Origin: Gordius sp. MW1
Taxonomy: Eukaryota > Nematomorpha > Gordioida > Gordea > Gordiidae
Direction of reading: 5' to 3'
Assembly: GCA_964036665.1 (NCBI GenBank)
Contig: OZ038532.1
Location: 15,518,537-15,582,536 of the forward strand
DNA: 64,000 nucleotides
Position 1 is the first letter of the stretch, and each line of letters starts with the position of its first letter. A program made the translations under genes and the position numbers. A model generated the notes under the pieces. It searched no databases and was not told where the DNA came from. It saw only the letters and a list, made by a program, of their open reading frames with translations. This document shows, piece by piece, positions 37,601-50,144 of this stretch.

Positions 37601-38170
37601 TTTGAAATCATAATCGCATGGAGCCATTTTCAAAAATTAAGCATCACGTTGCGATACAACAAACTAATCGCAACAATAAAACGTTGTCTTTTGTCAAAAT
37701 GATAGTTGTCGCAGCTTAAAACCTCTTTTCGGAAGTCAATCGAGGATAATAGGATTCTCAAATTGGCTTACTTTTATATATTTTTTCATGCTCTTTCACA
37801 TAGAATCGAAAAAAATAAATATTTTTACCTCAAAATTTTTCACATATTTTTCTTTGAACCGTATTCATCCGGTAAGAGTTGTCGTTTTCAGACGTGGTTT
37901 CTATGATCCCAAGTAAAAATTTATCAGAATCTGAAAACTATTACTTTGAAATCATGATCGCATAGAGCCATTTTCAAAAATTAAGCATCACGTTGCGATA
38001 CAACAAACTAATCGCAACAATAAAACGTTGTCTTTTGTCAAAATGATAGTTCTCGCAGCTTAAAACCTCTTTTCGGAAGTCAATCGAGGATAATAGGATT
38101 CTCAAATTGGCTTACTTTTATATATTTTTTTATGCTCTTTCACATAGAATCGAAAAAAATAAACATTTTT
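34653..38170 (-). repeat. 13-unit higher-order repeat, copy 2 (incomplete)
   Basis: Follows copy 1 up to about 38170, where copy 1 has CCTCAAAATTTACAT (T1 with loss of several bases) and copy 2 has CCTAAAATTTTTTCAC. From there to 39.8 kb the units differ from copy 1: AATTCTCTTAC (38450), ACGTTTTTCGATG (38582), GATACATTAAAC with AAAATGTTG (38690), CAAAATATTTC, AACGTTATC, TTGTCTTAC, GTGGTGTC and GAATGGAAAA (39526). Confidence 0.8.
36854..36875 (-). other. Short gene-conversion-like patch (T2 sequence in a T1 unit)
   Basis: Five substitutions within 22 bp separate this copy (TTTCAGACG...TTTCTATGATCCCAAG) from its counterparts at about 32388, 40640 and 45112, which all read TTTAAGACG...TTTCGATGATAAAAAG. 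The flanking kilobases are almost identical in all four. The patch has the T2 state, while the markers on either side (GTATGCATCC to the left, CAGAATCAG to the right) remain T1. A conversion tract of 22 to about 60 bp is the simplest explanation; this is inference. Confidence 0.7.
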
Positions 38171-40160
38171 ACCTAAAATTTTTTCACATATTTTTCTTTC
38201 AACCGTATGCATCCGATGAAAGTTGTCGTTTTAAGACGTGGTTTCGATGATAAAAAGTAAAAATTTATCAGAATCAGAAAACTATTACTTTAAAATCATG
38301 ATCGCATAGTGCATTTTTGAAAAATTAAGCACTCACGTTGCGATACAACAAACTAATCGCAACAATAAAACGTTGTCTTTTGTCAAAATGATAGTTCTCG
38401 CAGCTTAAAACCTCTTTTCTAAAGTCAATCGAGGATAATAGGATTCTCAAATTCTCTTACTTTTATATATTTTTTCATGCTCTTTCACATAGAATCGAAA
38501 AAAATAAATATTTTTACCTCAAAATTTTTCACATATTTTTCTTTCAACCGTATGCATCCGATGAAAGTTGTCGTTTTAAGACGTTTTTCGATGATAAAAA
38601 GTAAAAATTTATCAGAATCAGAAAACTATTACTTTAAAATCATGATCGCATAGTGCATTTTTGAAAAATTAAGCACTCACGTTGCGATACATTAAACTAA
38701 TTGCAACAATAAAATGTTGTCTTTTGTCAAAATGATAGTTCTCGCAGCTTAAAACCTCTTTTCGGAAGTCAATCGAGGATAATAGGATTCTCAAATTGGC
38801 TTACTTTTATATATTTTTTCATGCTCTTTCACATGGAATCGAAAAAAATAAATATTTTTACCTCAAAATATTTCACATATTTTTCTTTCAACCGTATGCA
38901 TCCGATGAAAGTTGTCGTTTTAAGACGTGGTTTCGATGATAAAAAGTAAAAATTTATCAGAATCAGAAAACTATTACTTTAAAATCATGATCGCATAGTG
39001 CATTTTTGAAAAATTAAGCACTCACGTTGCGATACAACAAACTAATCGCAACAATAAAACGTTATCTTTTGTCAAAATGATAGTTCTCGCAGCTTAAAAC
39101 CCCTTTTCGGAAGTCAATCGAGGATAATAGGATTCTCAAATTGTCTTACTTTTATATATTTTTTCATGCTCTTTCACATAGAATTGAAAAAAATAAATAT
39201 TTTTACCTCAAAATTTCCCACATATTTTTCTTTGAACCGTATAGATCCGATGAGAGTTGTCGTTTTCAGACGTGGTGTCTATGATCCCAAGTAAAAATTT
39301 ATCAGAATCTGAAAACTATTACTTTGAAATCATGATCGCATAGAGCCATTTTCAAAAATTAAGCATCACGTTGCGATACAACAAACTAATCGCAACAATA
39401 AAACGTTGTCTTTTGTCAAAATGATAGTTCTCGCAGCTTAAAACCCCTTTTCGGAAGTCAATCGAGGATAATAGGATTCTCAAATTGGCTTACTTTTATA
39501 TATTTTTTCATGCTCTTTCACATAGAATGGAAAAAAATAAATATTTTTACCTCAAAATTTTTCACATATTTTTCTTTCAACCGTATGCATCCGATGAAAG
39601 TTGTCGTTTTAAGACGTGGTTTCGATGATAAAAAGTAAAAATTTATCAGAATCAGAAAACTATTACTTTAAAATCATGATCGCATAGTGCATTTTTGAAA
39701 AATTAAGCACTCACGTTGCGATACAACAAACTAATCGCAACAATAAAACGTTGTCTTTTGTCAAAATGATAGTTCTCGCAGCTTAAAACCTCTTTTCGGA
39801 AGTCAATCGAGGAATAGAATTCTCAAATTGGTTTACTTTTATATATTTTTTCATGCTCTTTCACATAGAATCGAAAAAATAAATATTTTTACCTCAAAAT
39901 TTTTCACATATTTTTCTTTCAATCGTATGCATCCGATGAAAGTTGTCGTTATAAGACGTGGTTTCGGTGATAAAAAGTAAAAATTTATCAGAATCAGAAA
40001 ACTATTACTTTAAAATCATGATCGCATAGTGCATTTTTGAAAAATTAAGCACTCACGTTGCGATACAACAAACTAATCGCAACAATAAAACGTTGTCTTT
40101 TGTCAAAATGATAGTTCTCGCAGCTTAAAACCTCTTTTCGGAAGTCAATCGAGGATAATA

Positions 40161-43100
40161 GGATTCTCAAATTGGCTTACTTTTATATATTTTTTCATGC
40201 TCTTTCACATAGAATCGAAAAAAATAAATATTTTTACCTCAAAATTTTTTACATATTTTTCTTTCAACCGTATGCATCCGATAAAAGTTGTCGTTTTAAG
40301 ACGTGGTTTCGATGATAAAAAGTAAAAATTTATCAGAATCAGAAAACTATTACTTTAAAATCATGATCGCATAGTGCATTTTTGAAAAATTAAGCACTCA
40401 CGTTGCGATACAACAAACTAATCGCAACAATAAAACGTTGTCTTTTGTCAAAATGATAGTTCTCGCAGCTTAAAACCTCTTTTCGGAAGTCAATCGAGGA
40501 TAATAGGATTCTCAAATTGGCTTACTTTTATATATTTTTTCATGCTCTTTCACATAGAATCGAAAAAAATAAATATTTTTACCTCAAAATTTTTCACATA
40601 TTTTTCTTTCAACCGTATGCATCCGATGAAAGTTGTCGTTTTAAGACGTGGTTTCGATGATAAAAAGTAAAAATTTATCAGAATCAGAAAACTATTACTT
40701 TAAAATCATGATCGCATAGTGCATTTTTGAAAAATTAAGCACTCACGTTGCGATACAACAAACTAATTGCAACAATAAAACGTTGTCTTTTGTCAAAATG
40801 ATAGTTCTCGCAGCTTAAAACCTCTTTTCGGAAGTCAATCGAGGATAATAGGATTCTCAAATTGGCTTACTTTTATATATTTTTTCATGCTCTTTCACAT
40901 AGAATCGAAAAAAATAAATATTTTTACCTCAAAATTTTTCACATATTTTTCTTTCAACCGTATGCATCCGATGAAAGTTGTCGTTTTAAGACGTGGTTTC
41001 GATGATAAAAAGTAAAAATTTATCAGAATCAGAAAACTATTACTTTAAAATCATGATCGCATAGTGCATTTTTGAAAAATTAAGCACTCACGTTGCGATA
41101 CAACAAACTAATCGCAACAATAAAACGTTGTCTTTTGTCAAAATGATAGTTCTCGCAGCTTAAAACCCCTTTTCGGAAGTCAATCGAGGATAATAGGATT
41201 CTCAAATTGGCTTACTTTTATATGTTTTTTCATGCTCTTTCACATAGAATTGAAAAAAAATAAATAATTTTACCTCAAAATTTCCCACATATTTTTCTTT
41301 GAACCGTATAGATACGATGATAGTTGTCGTTTTCAGACGTGGTTTCTATGATCCCAAGTAAAAATTTATCAGAATCTGAAAACTATTACTTTGAAATCAT
41401 AATCGCATGGAGCCATTTTCAAAAATTAAGCATCACGTTGCGATACAACAAACTAATCGCAACAATAAAACGTTGTCTTTTGTCAAAATGATAGTTGTCG
41501 CAGCTTAAAACCTCTTTTCGGAAGTCAATCGAGGATAATAGGATTCTCAAATTGGCTTACTTTTATATATTTTTTCATGCTCTTTCACATAGAATCGAAA
41601 AAAATAAATATTTTTACCTCAAAATTTTTCACATATTTTTCTTTGAACCGTATTCATCCGGTAAGAGTTGTCGTTTTCAGACGTGGTTTCTATGATCCCA
41701 AGTAAAAATTTATCAGAATCTGAAAACTATTACTTTGAAATCATGATCGCATAGAGCCATTTTCAAAAATTAAGCATCACGTTGCGATACAACAAACTAA
41801 TCGCAACAATAAAACGTTGTCTTTTGTCAAAATGATAGTTCTCGCAGCTTAAAACCTCTTTTCGGAAGTCAATCGAGGATAATAGGATTCTCAAATTGGC
41901 TTACTTTTATATATTTTTTTATGCTCTTTCACATAGAATCGAAAAAAATAAACATTTTTACCTCAAAATTTACATATTTTTCTTTCAACCGTATGCATCC
42001 GATGAAAGTTGTCGTTTTCAGACGTGGTTTCTATGATCCCAAGTAAAAATTTATCAGAATCAGAAAACTATTACTTTAAAATCATGATCGCATAGTGCAT
42101 TTTTGAAAAATTAAGCACTCACGTTGCGATACAACAAACTAATCGCAACAATAAAACGTTGTCTTTTGTCAAAATGATAGTTCTCGCAGCTTAAAACCTC
42201 TTTTCGGAAGTCAATCGAGGATAATAGGATTCTCAAATTGGCTTACTTTTATATATTTTTTCATGCTCTTTCACATGGAATCGAAAAAAATAAATATTTT
42301 TACCTCAAAATTTTTCACATATTTATCTTTCAACCGTATGCATCCGATGAAAGTTGTCGTTTTAAGACGTGGTTTCGATGATAAAAAGTAAAAATTTATC
42401 AGAATCAGAGAAATGTTACTTTGAAATCATGATCGCATAGTGCATTTTTGAAAAATTAAGCACTCACGTTGCGATACAACAAACTAATCGCAACAATAAA
42501 ACGTTGTCTTTTGTCAAAATGATAGTTATCGCAGCTTAAAACCCCTTTTCGGAAGTCAATCGAGGATAATAGGATTCTCAAATTGGCTTACTTTTATATA
42601 TTATGCTCTTTCACATAGAATTAAAAAAAATAAATATTTTTACCTCAAAATTTCCCACATATTTTTCTTTGAACCGTATAGATCCGATGAGAGTTGTCGT
42701 TTTCAGACGTGGTTTCTATGATCCCAAGTAAAAATTTATCAGAATCTGAAAACTATTACTTTGAAATCATGATCGCATAGAGCCATTTTCAAAAATTAAG
42801 CATCACGTTGCGATACAACAAACTAATCGCAACAATAAAACGTTGTCTTTTGTCAAAATGATAGTTCTCGCAGCTTAAAACCTCTTTTCGGAAGTCAATC
42901 GAGGATAATAGGATTCTCAAATTGGCTTACTTTTATATATTTTTTTATGCTCTTTCACATAGAATCGAAAAAAATAAATATTTTTACCTCAAAATTTTTC
43001 ACATATTTTTCTTTGAACCGTATTCATCCGATGAGAGTTGTCGTTTTCAGACGTGGTTTCTATGATCCCAAGTAAAAATTTATCAGAATCTGAAAACTAT

Positions 43101-46100
43101 TACTTTGAAATCATGATCGCATAGAGCCATTTTCAAAAATTAAGCATCACGTTGCGATACAACAAACTAATCGCAACAATAAAACGTTGTCTTTTGTCAA
43201 AATGATAGTTCTCGCAGCTTAAAACCTCTTTTCTGAAGTCAATCGAGGATAATAGGATTCTCAAATTGGCTTACTTTTATATATTTTTTTATGCTCTTTC
43301 ACATAGAATCGAAAAAAATAAATATTTTTACCTCAAAATTTACATATTTTTCTTTCAACCGTATGCATCCGATGAAAGTTGTCGTTTTCAGACGTGGTTT
43401 CTATGATCCCAAGTAAAAATTTATCAGAATCAGAAAACTATTACTTTAAAATCATGATCGCATAGTGCATTTTTGAAAAATTAAGCACTCACGTTGCGAT
43501 ACAACAAACTAATCGCAACAATAAAACGTTGTCTTTTGTCAAAATGATAGTTCTCGCAGCTTAAAACCTCTTTTCGGAAGTCAATCGAGGATAATAGGAT
43601 TCTCAAATTGGCTTACTTTTATATATTTTTTCATGCTCTTTCACATGGAATCGAAAAAAATAAATATTTTTACCTCAAAATTTTTCACATATTTTTCTTT
43701 CAACCGTATGCATCCGATGAAAGTTGTCGTTTTAAGACGTGGTTTCGATGATAAAAAGTAAAAATTTATCAGAATCAGAAAACTATTACTTTAAAATCAT
43801 GATCGCATAGTGCATTTTTGAAAAATTAAGCACTCACGTTGCGATACAACAAACTAATCGCAACAATAAAACGTTGTCTTTTGTCAAAATGATAGTTCTC
43901 GCAGCTTAAAACCCCTTTTCGGAAGTCAATCGAGGATAATAGGATTCTCAAATTGGCTTACTTTTATATATTTTTTCATGCTCTTTCACATAGAATTGAA
44001 AAAAATAAATATTTTTACCTCAAAATTTCCCACTTTTTTTCTTTGAACCGTATAGATCCGATGAGAGTTGTCGTTTTCAGACGTGGTTTCTGTGATCCCA
44101 AGTAAAAATTTATCAGAATCTGTAAACTATTACTTTGAAATCATGATCGCATAGAGCCATTTTCAAAAATTAAGCATCACGTTGCGATACAACAAACTAA
44201 TCGCTACAATAAAACGTTGTCTTTTGTCAAAATGATAGTTGTCGCAGCTTAAAACCTCTTTTCGGAAGTCAATCGAGGATAATAGGATTCTGAAATTGGC
44301 TTACTTTTATATATTTTTTCATGCTCTTTCACATAGAATCGAAAAAAATAAATATTTTTACCTCAAAAATTTTCACATATTTTTCTTTGAACCGTATTCA
44401 TCCGATGAGAGTTGACGTTTTCAGACGTGGTTTCTATGATCCCAAGTAAAAATTTATCAGAATCAGAAAACTATTACTTTAAAATCATGATCGCATAGTG
44501 CATTTTTGAAAAATTAAGCACTCACGTTGCGATACAACAAACTAATTGCAACAATAAAACGTTGTCTTTTGTCAAAATGATAGTTCTCGCAGCTTAAAAC
44601 CTCTTTTCGGAAGTCAATCGAGGATAATAGGATTCTCAAATTGGCTTACTTTTATATATTTTTTCATGCTCTTTCACATAGAATCGAAAAAAATAAATAT
44701 TTTTACCTCAAAATTTTTTACATATTTTTCTTTCAACCGTATGCATCCGATAAAAGTTGTCGTTTTAAGACGTGGTTTCGATGATAAAAAGTAAAAATTT
44801 ATCAGAATCAGAAAACTATTACTTTAAAATCATGATCGCATAGTGCATTTTTGAAAAATTAAGCACTCACGTTGCGATACAACAAACTAATCGCAACAAT
44901 AAAACGTTGTCTTTTGTCAAAATGATAGTTCTCGCAGCTTAAAACCTCTTTTCGGAAGTCAATCGAGGATAATAGGATTCTCAAATTGGCTTACTTTTAT
45001 ATATTTTTTCATGCTCTTTCACATAGAATCGAAAAAAATAAATATTTTTACCTCAAAATTTTTCACATATTTTTCTTTCAACCGTATGCATCCGATGAAA
45101 GTTGTCGTTTTAAGACGTGGTTTCGATGATAAAAAGTAAAAATTTATCAGAATCAGAAAACTATTACTTTAAAATCATGATCGCATAGTGCATTTTTGAA
45201 AAATTAAGCACTCACGTTGCGATACAACAAACTAATTGCAACAATAAAACGTTGTCTTTTGTCAAAATGATAGTTCTCGCAGCTTAAAACCTCTTTTCGG
45301 AAGTCAATCGAGGACAATAGGATTCTCAAATTGGCTTACTTTTATATATTTTTTCATGCTCTTTCACATAGAATCGAAAAAAATAAATATTTTTACCTCA
45401 AAATTTTTCACATATTTTTCTTTCAACCGTATGCATCCGATGAAAGTTGTCGTTTTAAGACGTGGTTTCGATGATAAAAAGTAAAAATTTATCAGAATCA
45501 GAAAACTATTACTTTAAAATCATGATCGCATAGTGCATTTTTGAAAAATTAAGCACTCACGTTGCGATACAACAAACTAATCGCAACAATAAAACGTTGT
45601 CTTTTGTCAAAATGATAGTTCTCGCAGCTTAAAACTTCTTTTCGGAAGTCAATCGAGGATAATAGGATTCTCAAATTGGCTTACTTTTATATGTTTTTTC
45701 ATGCTCTTTCACATAGAATTGAAAAAAAATAAATAATTTTACCTCAAAATTTCCCACATATTTTTCTTTGAACCGTATAGATACGATGATAGTTGTCGTT
45801 TTCAGACGTGGTTTCTATGATCCCAAGTAAAAATTTATCAGAATCTGAAAACTATTACTTTGAAATCATAATCGCATGGAGCCATTTTCAAAAATTAAGC
45901 ATCACGTTGCGATACAACAAACTAATCGCAACAATAAAACGTTGTCTTTTGTCAAAATGATAGTTGTCGCAGATTAAAACCTCTTTTCGGAAGTCAATCG
46001 AGGATAATAGGATTCTCAAATTGGCTTACTTTTATATATTTTTTCATGCTCTTTCACATAGAATCGAAAAAAATAAATATTTTTACCTCAAAATTTTTCA

Positions 46101-48076
46101 CATATTTTTCTTTGAACCGTATTCATCCGGTAAGAGTTGTCGTTTTCAGACGTGGTTTCTATGATCCCAAGTAAAAATTTATCAGAATCTGAAAACTATT
46201 ACTTTGAAATCATGATCGCATAGAGCCATTTTCAAAAATTAAGCATCACGTTGCGATACAACAAACTAATCGCAACAATAAAACGTTGTCTTTTGTCAAA
46301 ATGATAGTTCTCGCAGCTTAAAACCTCTTTTCGGAAGTCAATCGAGGATAATAGGATTCTCAAATTGGCTTACTTTTATATATTTTTTTATGCTCTTTCA
46401 CATAGAATCGAAAAAAATAAACATTTTTACCTAAAATTTTTTCACATATTTTTCTTTCAACCGTATGCATCCGATGAAAGTTGTCGTTTTAAGACGTGGT
46501 TTCGATGATAAAAAGTAAAAATTTATCAGAATCAGAAAACTATTACTTTAAAATCATGATCGCATAGTGCATTTTTGAAAAATTAAGCACTCACGTTGCG
46601 ATACAACAAACTAATCGCAACAATAAAACGTTGTCTTTTGTCAAAATGATAGTTCTCGCAGCTTAAAACCTCTTTTCTAAAGTCAATCGAGGATAATAGG
46701 ATTCTCAAATTCTCTTACTTTTATATATTTTTTCATGCTCTTTCACATAGAATCGAAAAAAATAAATATTTTTACCTCAAAATTTTTCACATATTTTTCT
46801 TTCAACCGTATGCATCCGATGAAAGTTGTCGTTTTAAGACGTTTTTCGATGATAAAAAGTAAAAATTTATCAGAATCAGAAAACTATTACTTTAAAATCA
46901 TGATCGCATAGTGCATTTTTGAAAAATTAAGCACTCACGTTGCGATACATTAAACTAATTGCAACAATAAAATGTTGTCTTTTGTCAAAATGATAGTTCT
47001 CGCAGCTTAAAACCTCTTTTCGGAAGTCAATCGAGGATAATAGGATTCTCAAATTGGCTTACTTTTATATATTTTTTCATGCTCTTTCACATGGAATCGA
47101 AAAAAATAAATATTTTTACCTCAAAATATTTCACATATTTTTCTTTCAACCGTATGCATCCGATGAAAGTTGTCGTTTTAAGACGTGGTTTCGATGATAA
47201 AAAGTAAAAATTTATCAGAATCAGAAAACTATTACTTTAAAATCATGATCGCATAGTGCATTTTTGAAAAATTAAGCACTCACGTTGCGATACAACAAAC
47301 TAATCGCAACAATAAAACGTTATCTTTTGTCAAAATGATAGTTCTCGCAGCTTAAAACCCCTTTTCGGAAGTCAATCGAGGATAATAGGATTCTCAAATT
47401 GTCTTACTTTTATATATTTTTTCATGCTCTTTCACATAGAATTGAAAAAAATAAATATTTTTACCTCAAAATTTCCCACATATTTTTCTTTGAACCGTAT
47501 AGATCCGATGAGAGTTGTCGTTTTCAGACGTGGTGTCTATGATCCCAAGTAAAAATTTATCAGAATCTGAAAACTATTACTTTGAAATCATGATCGCATA
47601 GAGCCATTTTCAAAAATTAAGCATCACGTTGCGATACAACAAACTAATCGCAACAATAAAACGTTGTCTTTTGTCAAAATGATAGTTCTCGCAGCTTAAA
47701 ACCCCTTTTCGGAAGTCAATCGAGGATAATAGGATTCTCAAATTGGCTTACTTTTATATATTTTTTCATGCTCTTTCACATAGAATGGAAAAAAATAAAT
47801 ATTTTTACCTCAAAATTTTTCACATATTTTTCTTTCAACCGTATGCATCCGATGAAAGTTGTCGTTTTAAGACGTGGTTTCGATGATAAAAAGTAAAAAT
47901 TTATCAGAATCAGAAAACTATTACTTTAAAATCATGATCGCATAGTGCATTTTTGAAAAATTAAGCACTCACGTTGCGATACAACAAACTAATCGCAACA
48001 ATAAAACGTTGTCTTTTGTCAAAATGATAGTTCTCGCAGCTTAAAACCTCTTTTCGGAAGTCAATCGAGGATAATA
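40161..48076 (-). repeat. 24-unit tandem duplication, copy 2 (period 8258 bp)
   Basis: Near-identical to copy 1. Scattered single differences seen by eye: 33950 AAATCAATC against 42208 AAGTCAATC, 34944 AAACTGATAG against AAAATGATAG, 35489 TTTCCATG against TTTCGATG, 45314 GAGGACAATA against GAGGATAATA, 45973 CAGATTAAAAC against CAGCTTAAAAC, and a five-base cluster at 36854-36875. Homology stops near 48070, where copy 2 continues into units with TTTTTTAATGC and CATATAATTG. Confidence 0.88.
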
Positions 48077-50144
48077 GGATTCTCAAATTGGCTTACTTTT
48101 ATATATTTTTTAATGCTCTTTCACATATAATTGAAAAAAATAAATATTTTAACCTCAAAAATTTTCACATATTTTTCTTTGAACCGTATTCATCCGATGA
48201 AAGTTGTCGTTTTCAGACGTGGTTTCTATGATCCCAATAAAAATTTATCAGAATCAGAGAAATGTTACTTTGAAATCATGATCGCATAGTGCATTTTTGA
48301 AAAATTAAACACTCAGGTTGCGATACAACAAACTAATCGCAACAATAGAACGTTGTCTTTTGTCAAAATGATAGTTCTCGCAGCTTAAAACCCCTTTTCG
48401 GAAGTCAATCGAGGATAATAGGATTCTCAAATTGGCTAACTTTTATATATTTTTTCATGCTCTTTCACATAGAATTGAAAAAAATAAATATTTTTACCTC
48501 AAAATTTTCCACATATTTTTCTTTGAACCGTATTCATCCGATGACAGTTGTCGTTTTCAGACGTGGTTTCTATGATCCCAAGTAAAAATTTATCAGAATC
48601 TGAAAACTATTACTTTAAAATCATGATCGCATAGAGCCATTTTCAAAAATTAAGCATCACGTTGCGATACAACAAACTAATCGCAACAATAAAACGTTGT
48701 CTTTTGTAAAAATGATAGTTCTCGCAGCTTAAAACCTCTTTTCGGAAGTCAATCGAGGATAATAGGATTCTCAAATTGGCTTACTTTTATATATTTTTTC
48801 ATGCTCTTTCACATAGAATTGAAAAAAATAAATATTTTAACCTCAAAAATTTTCACATATTTTTCTTTGAACCGTATTCATCCGATGAAAGTTGTCGTTT
48901 TCAGACGTGGTTTCTATGATCCCAAGTAAAAATTTATCAGAATCAGAGAAATGTTACTTTGAAATCATGATCGCATAGTGCATTTTTGAAAAATTAAACA
49001 CTCACGTTGCGATACAACAAACTAATCGCAACAATAAAACATTGTCTTTTGTCAAAATGATAGTTCTCGCAGCTTAAAACCCCTTTTCGGAAGTCAATCG
49101 AGGATAATAGGATTCTCAAATTGGCTAACTTTTATATATTTTTTCATGCTCTTTCACATAGAATTGAAAAAAATAAATATTTTTACCTCAAAATTTCCCA
49201 CATATTTTTCTTTGAACCGTATTCATCCGATGACAGTTGTCGTTTTCAGACGTGGTTTCTATGATCCCAAGTAAAAATTTATCAGAATCTGAAAACTATT
49301 ACTTTAAAATCATGATCGCATAGAGCCATTTTCAAAAATTAAGCATCACGCTGCGATACAACAAACTAATCGCAACAATAAAACGTTGTCTTTTGTAAAA
49401 ATGATAGTTCTCGCAGCTTAAAACCTCTTTTCGGAAGTCAATCGAGGATAATAGGATTCTCAAATTGGCTTACTTTTATATATTTTTTCATGCTCTTTCA
49501 CATAAAATCGAAAAAAATAATTATTTTTACCTCAAAATTTTTCACATATTTTTCTTTCAACCGTATGCATCCGATGAAAGTTGTCGGTTTAAGACGTGGT
49601 TTCGATGATAAAAAGTAAAAATTTATCAGAATCAGAAAACTATTACTTTAAAATCATGATCGCATAGTGCCTTTTTGTAAAAATTAAGCACTCACGTTGC
49701 GATACAACAAACTAATCGCAACAATAAAACGTTGTCTTTTGTCAAAATGATAGTTCTCGCAGCTTAAAACCTCTTTTCGGAAGTCAATCGAGGATAATAG
49801 GATTTTCAAATAGGCTTACTTTTATACATTTTTTTATGCTCTTACACATAGAATCGAAAAAAATAAATATTTTTACCTCAAAATTTTTCACATATTTTTC
49901 TTTGAACAGTATTCATCCGATGAAAGTTGTCGTTTTAAGACGTGGTTTCTATGATCCCAAGTAAAAATTTATCAGAATCAGAGAAATGTTATTTTGAAAT
50001 CATGATCGCATAGTGCATTTTTGAAAAATTAAACACTCACGTTGCGATACAACGAACTAATGGCAACAATAAAACGTTGTTTTTTGTCAAAATGATAGTT
50101 CTCGCAGCTTAAAAACTCTTTTCGGAAGTCAATCGAGGATAATA
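48077..50144 (-). repeat. 6-unit higher-order repeat (2068 bp)
   Basis: Opens with a unit having TTTTTTAATGC (48111), CATATAATTG, TTTTAACCTC and GATCCCAATAAAAA, followed by units with GGCTAACTTT and GATGACAGTTG. The set recurs at 50145 (+2068) and 52557 (+2412). Private changes here include ACTCAGGTTGCG (48312), CAATAGAACG, CGGTTTAAGACG (49585) and GTGCCTTTTTGTAAAAA (49668). Confidence 0.8.

Larger units (their letters stand above)
31910..40160 (-). repeat. 24-unit tandem duplication, copy 1 (period 8258 bp)
   Basis: Every marker from about 32.9 to 39.8 kb recurs exactly 8258 bp downstream: 33237 and 41495, 34973 and 43231, 35943 and 44201, 36493 and 44751, 38162 and 46420, 38690 and 46948, 39526 and 47784. 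At 31.9-32.6 kb the offset is 8251-8257 because of small deletions in this copy. Copy 1 ends in a unit (39474-39816) with a private GAGGAATAGAATTC boundary (2 bp lost) and GGTTTAC. The unit includes the second half of 13-unit copy 1 and most of 13-unit copy 2, so the repeats are nested. Confidence 0.88.
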
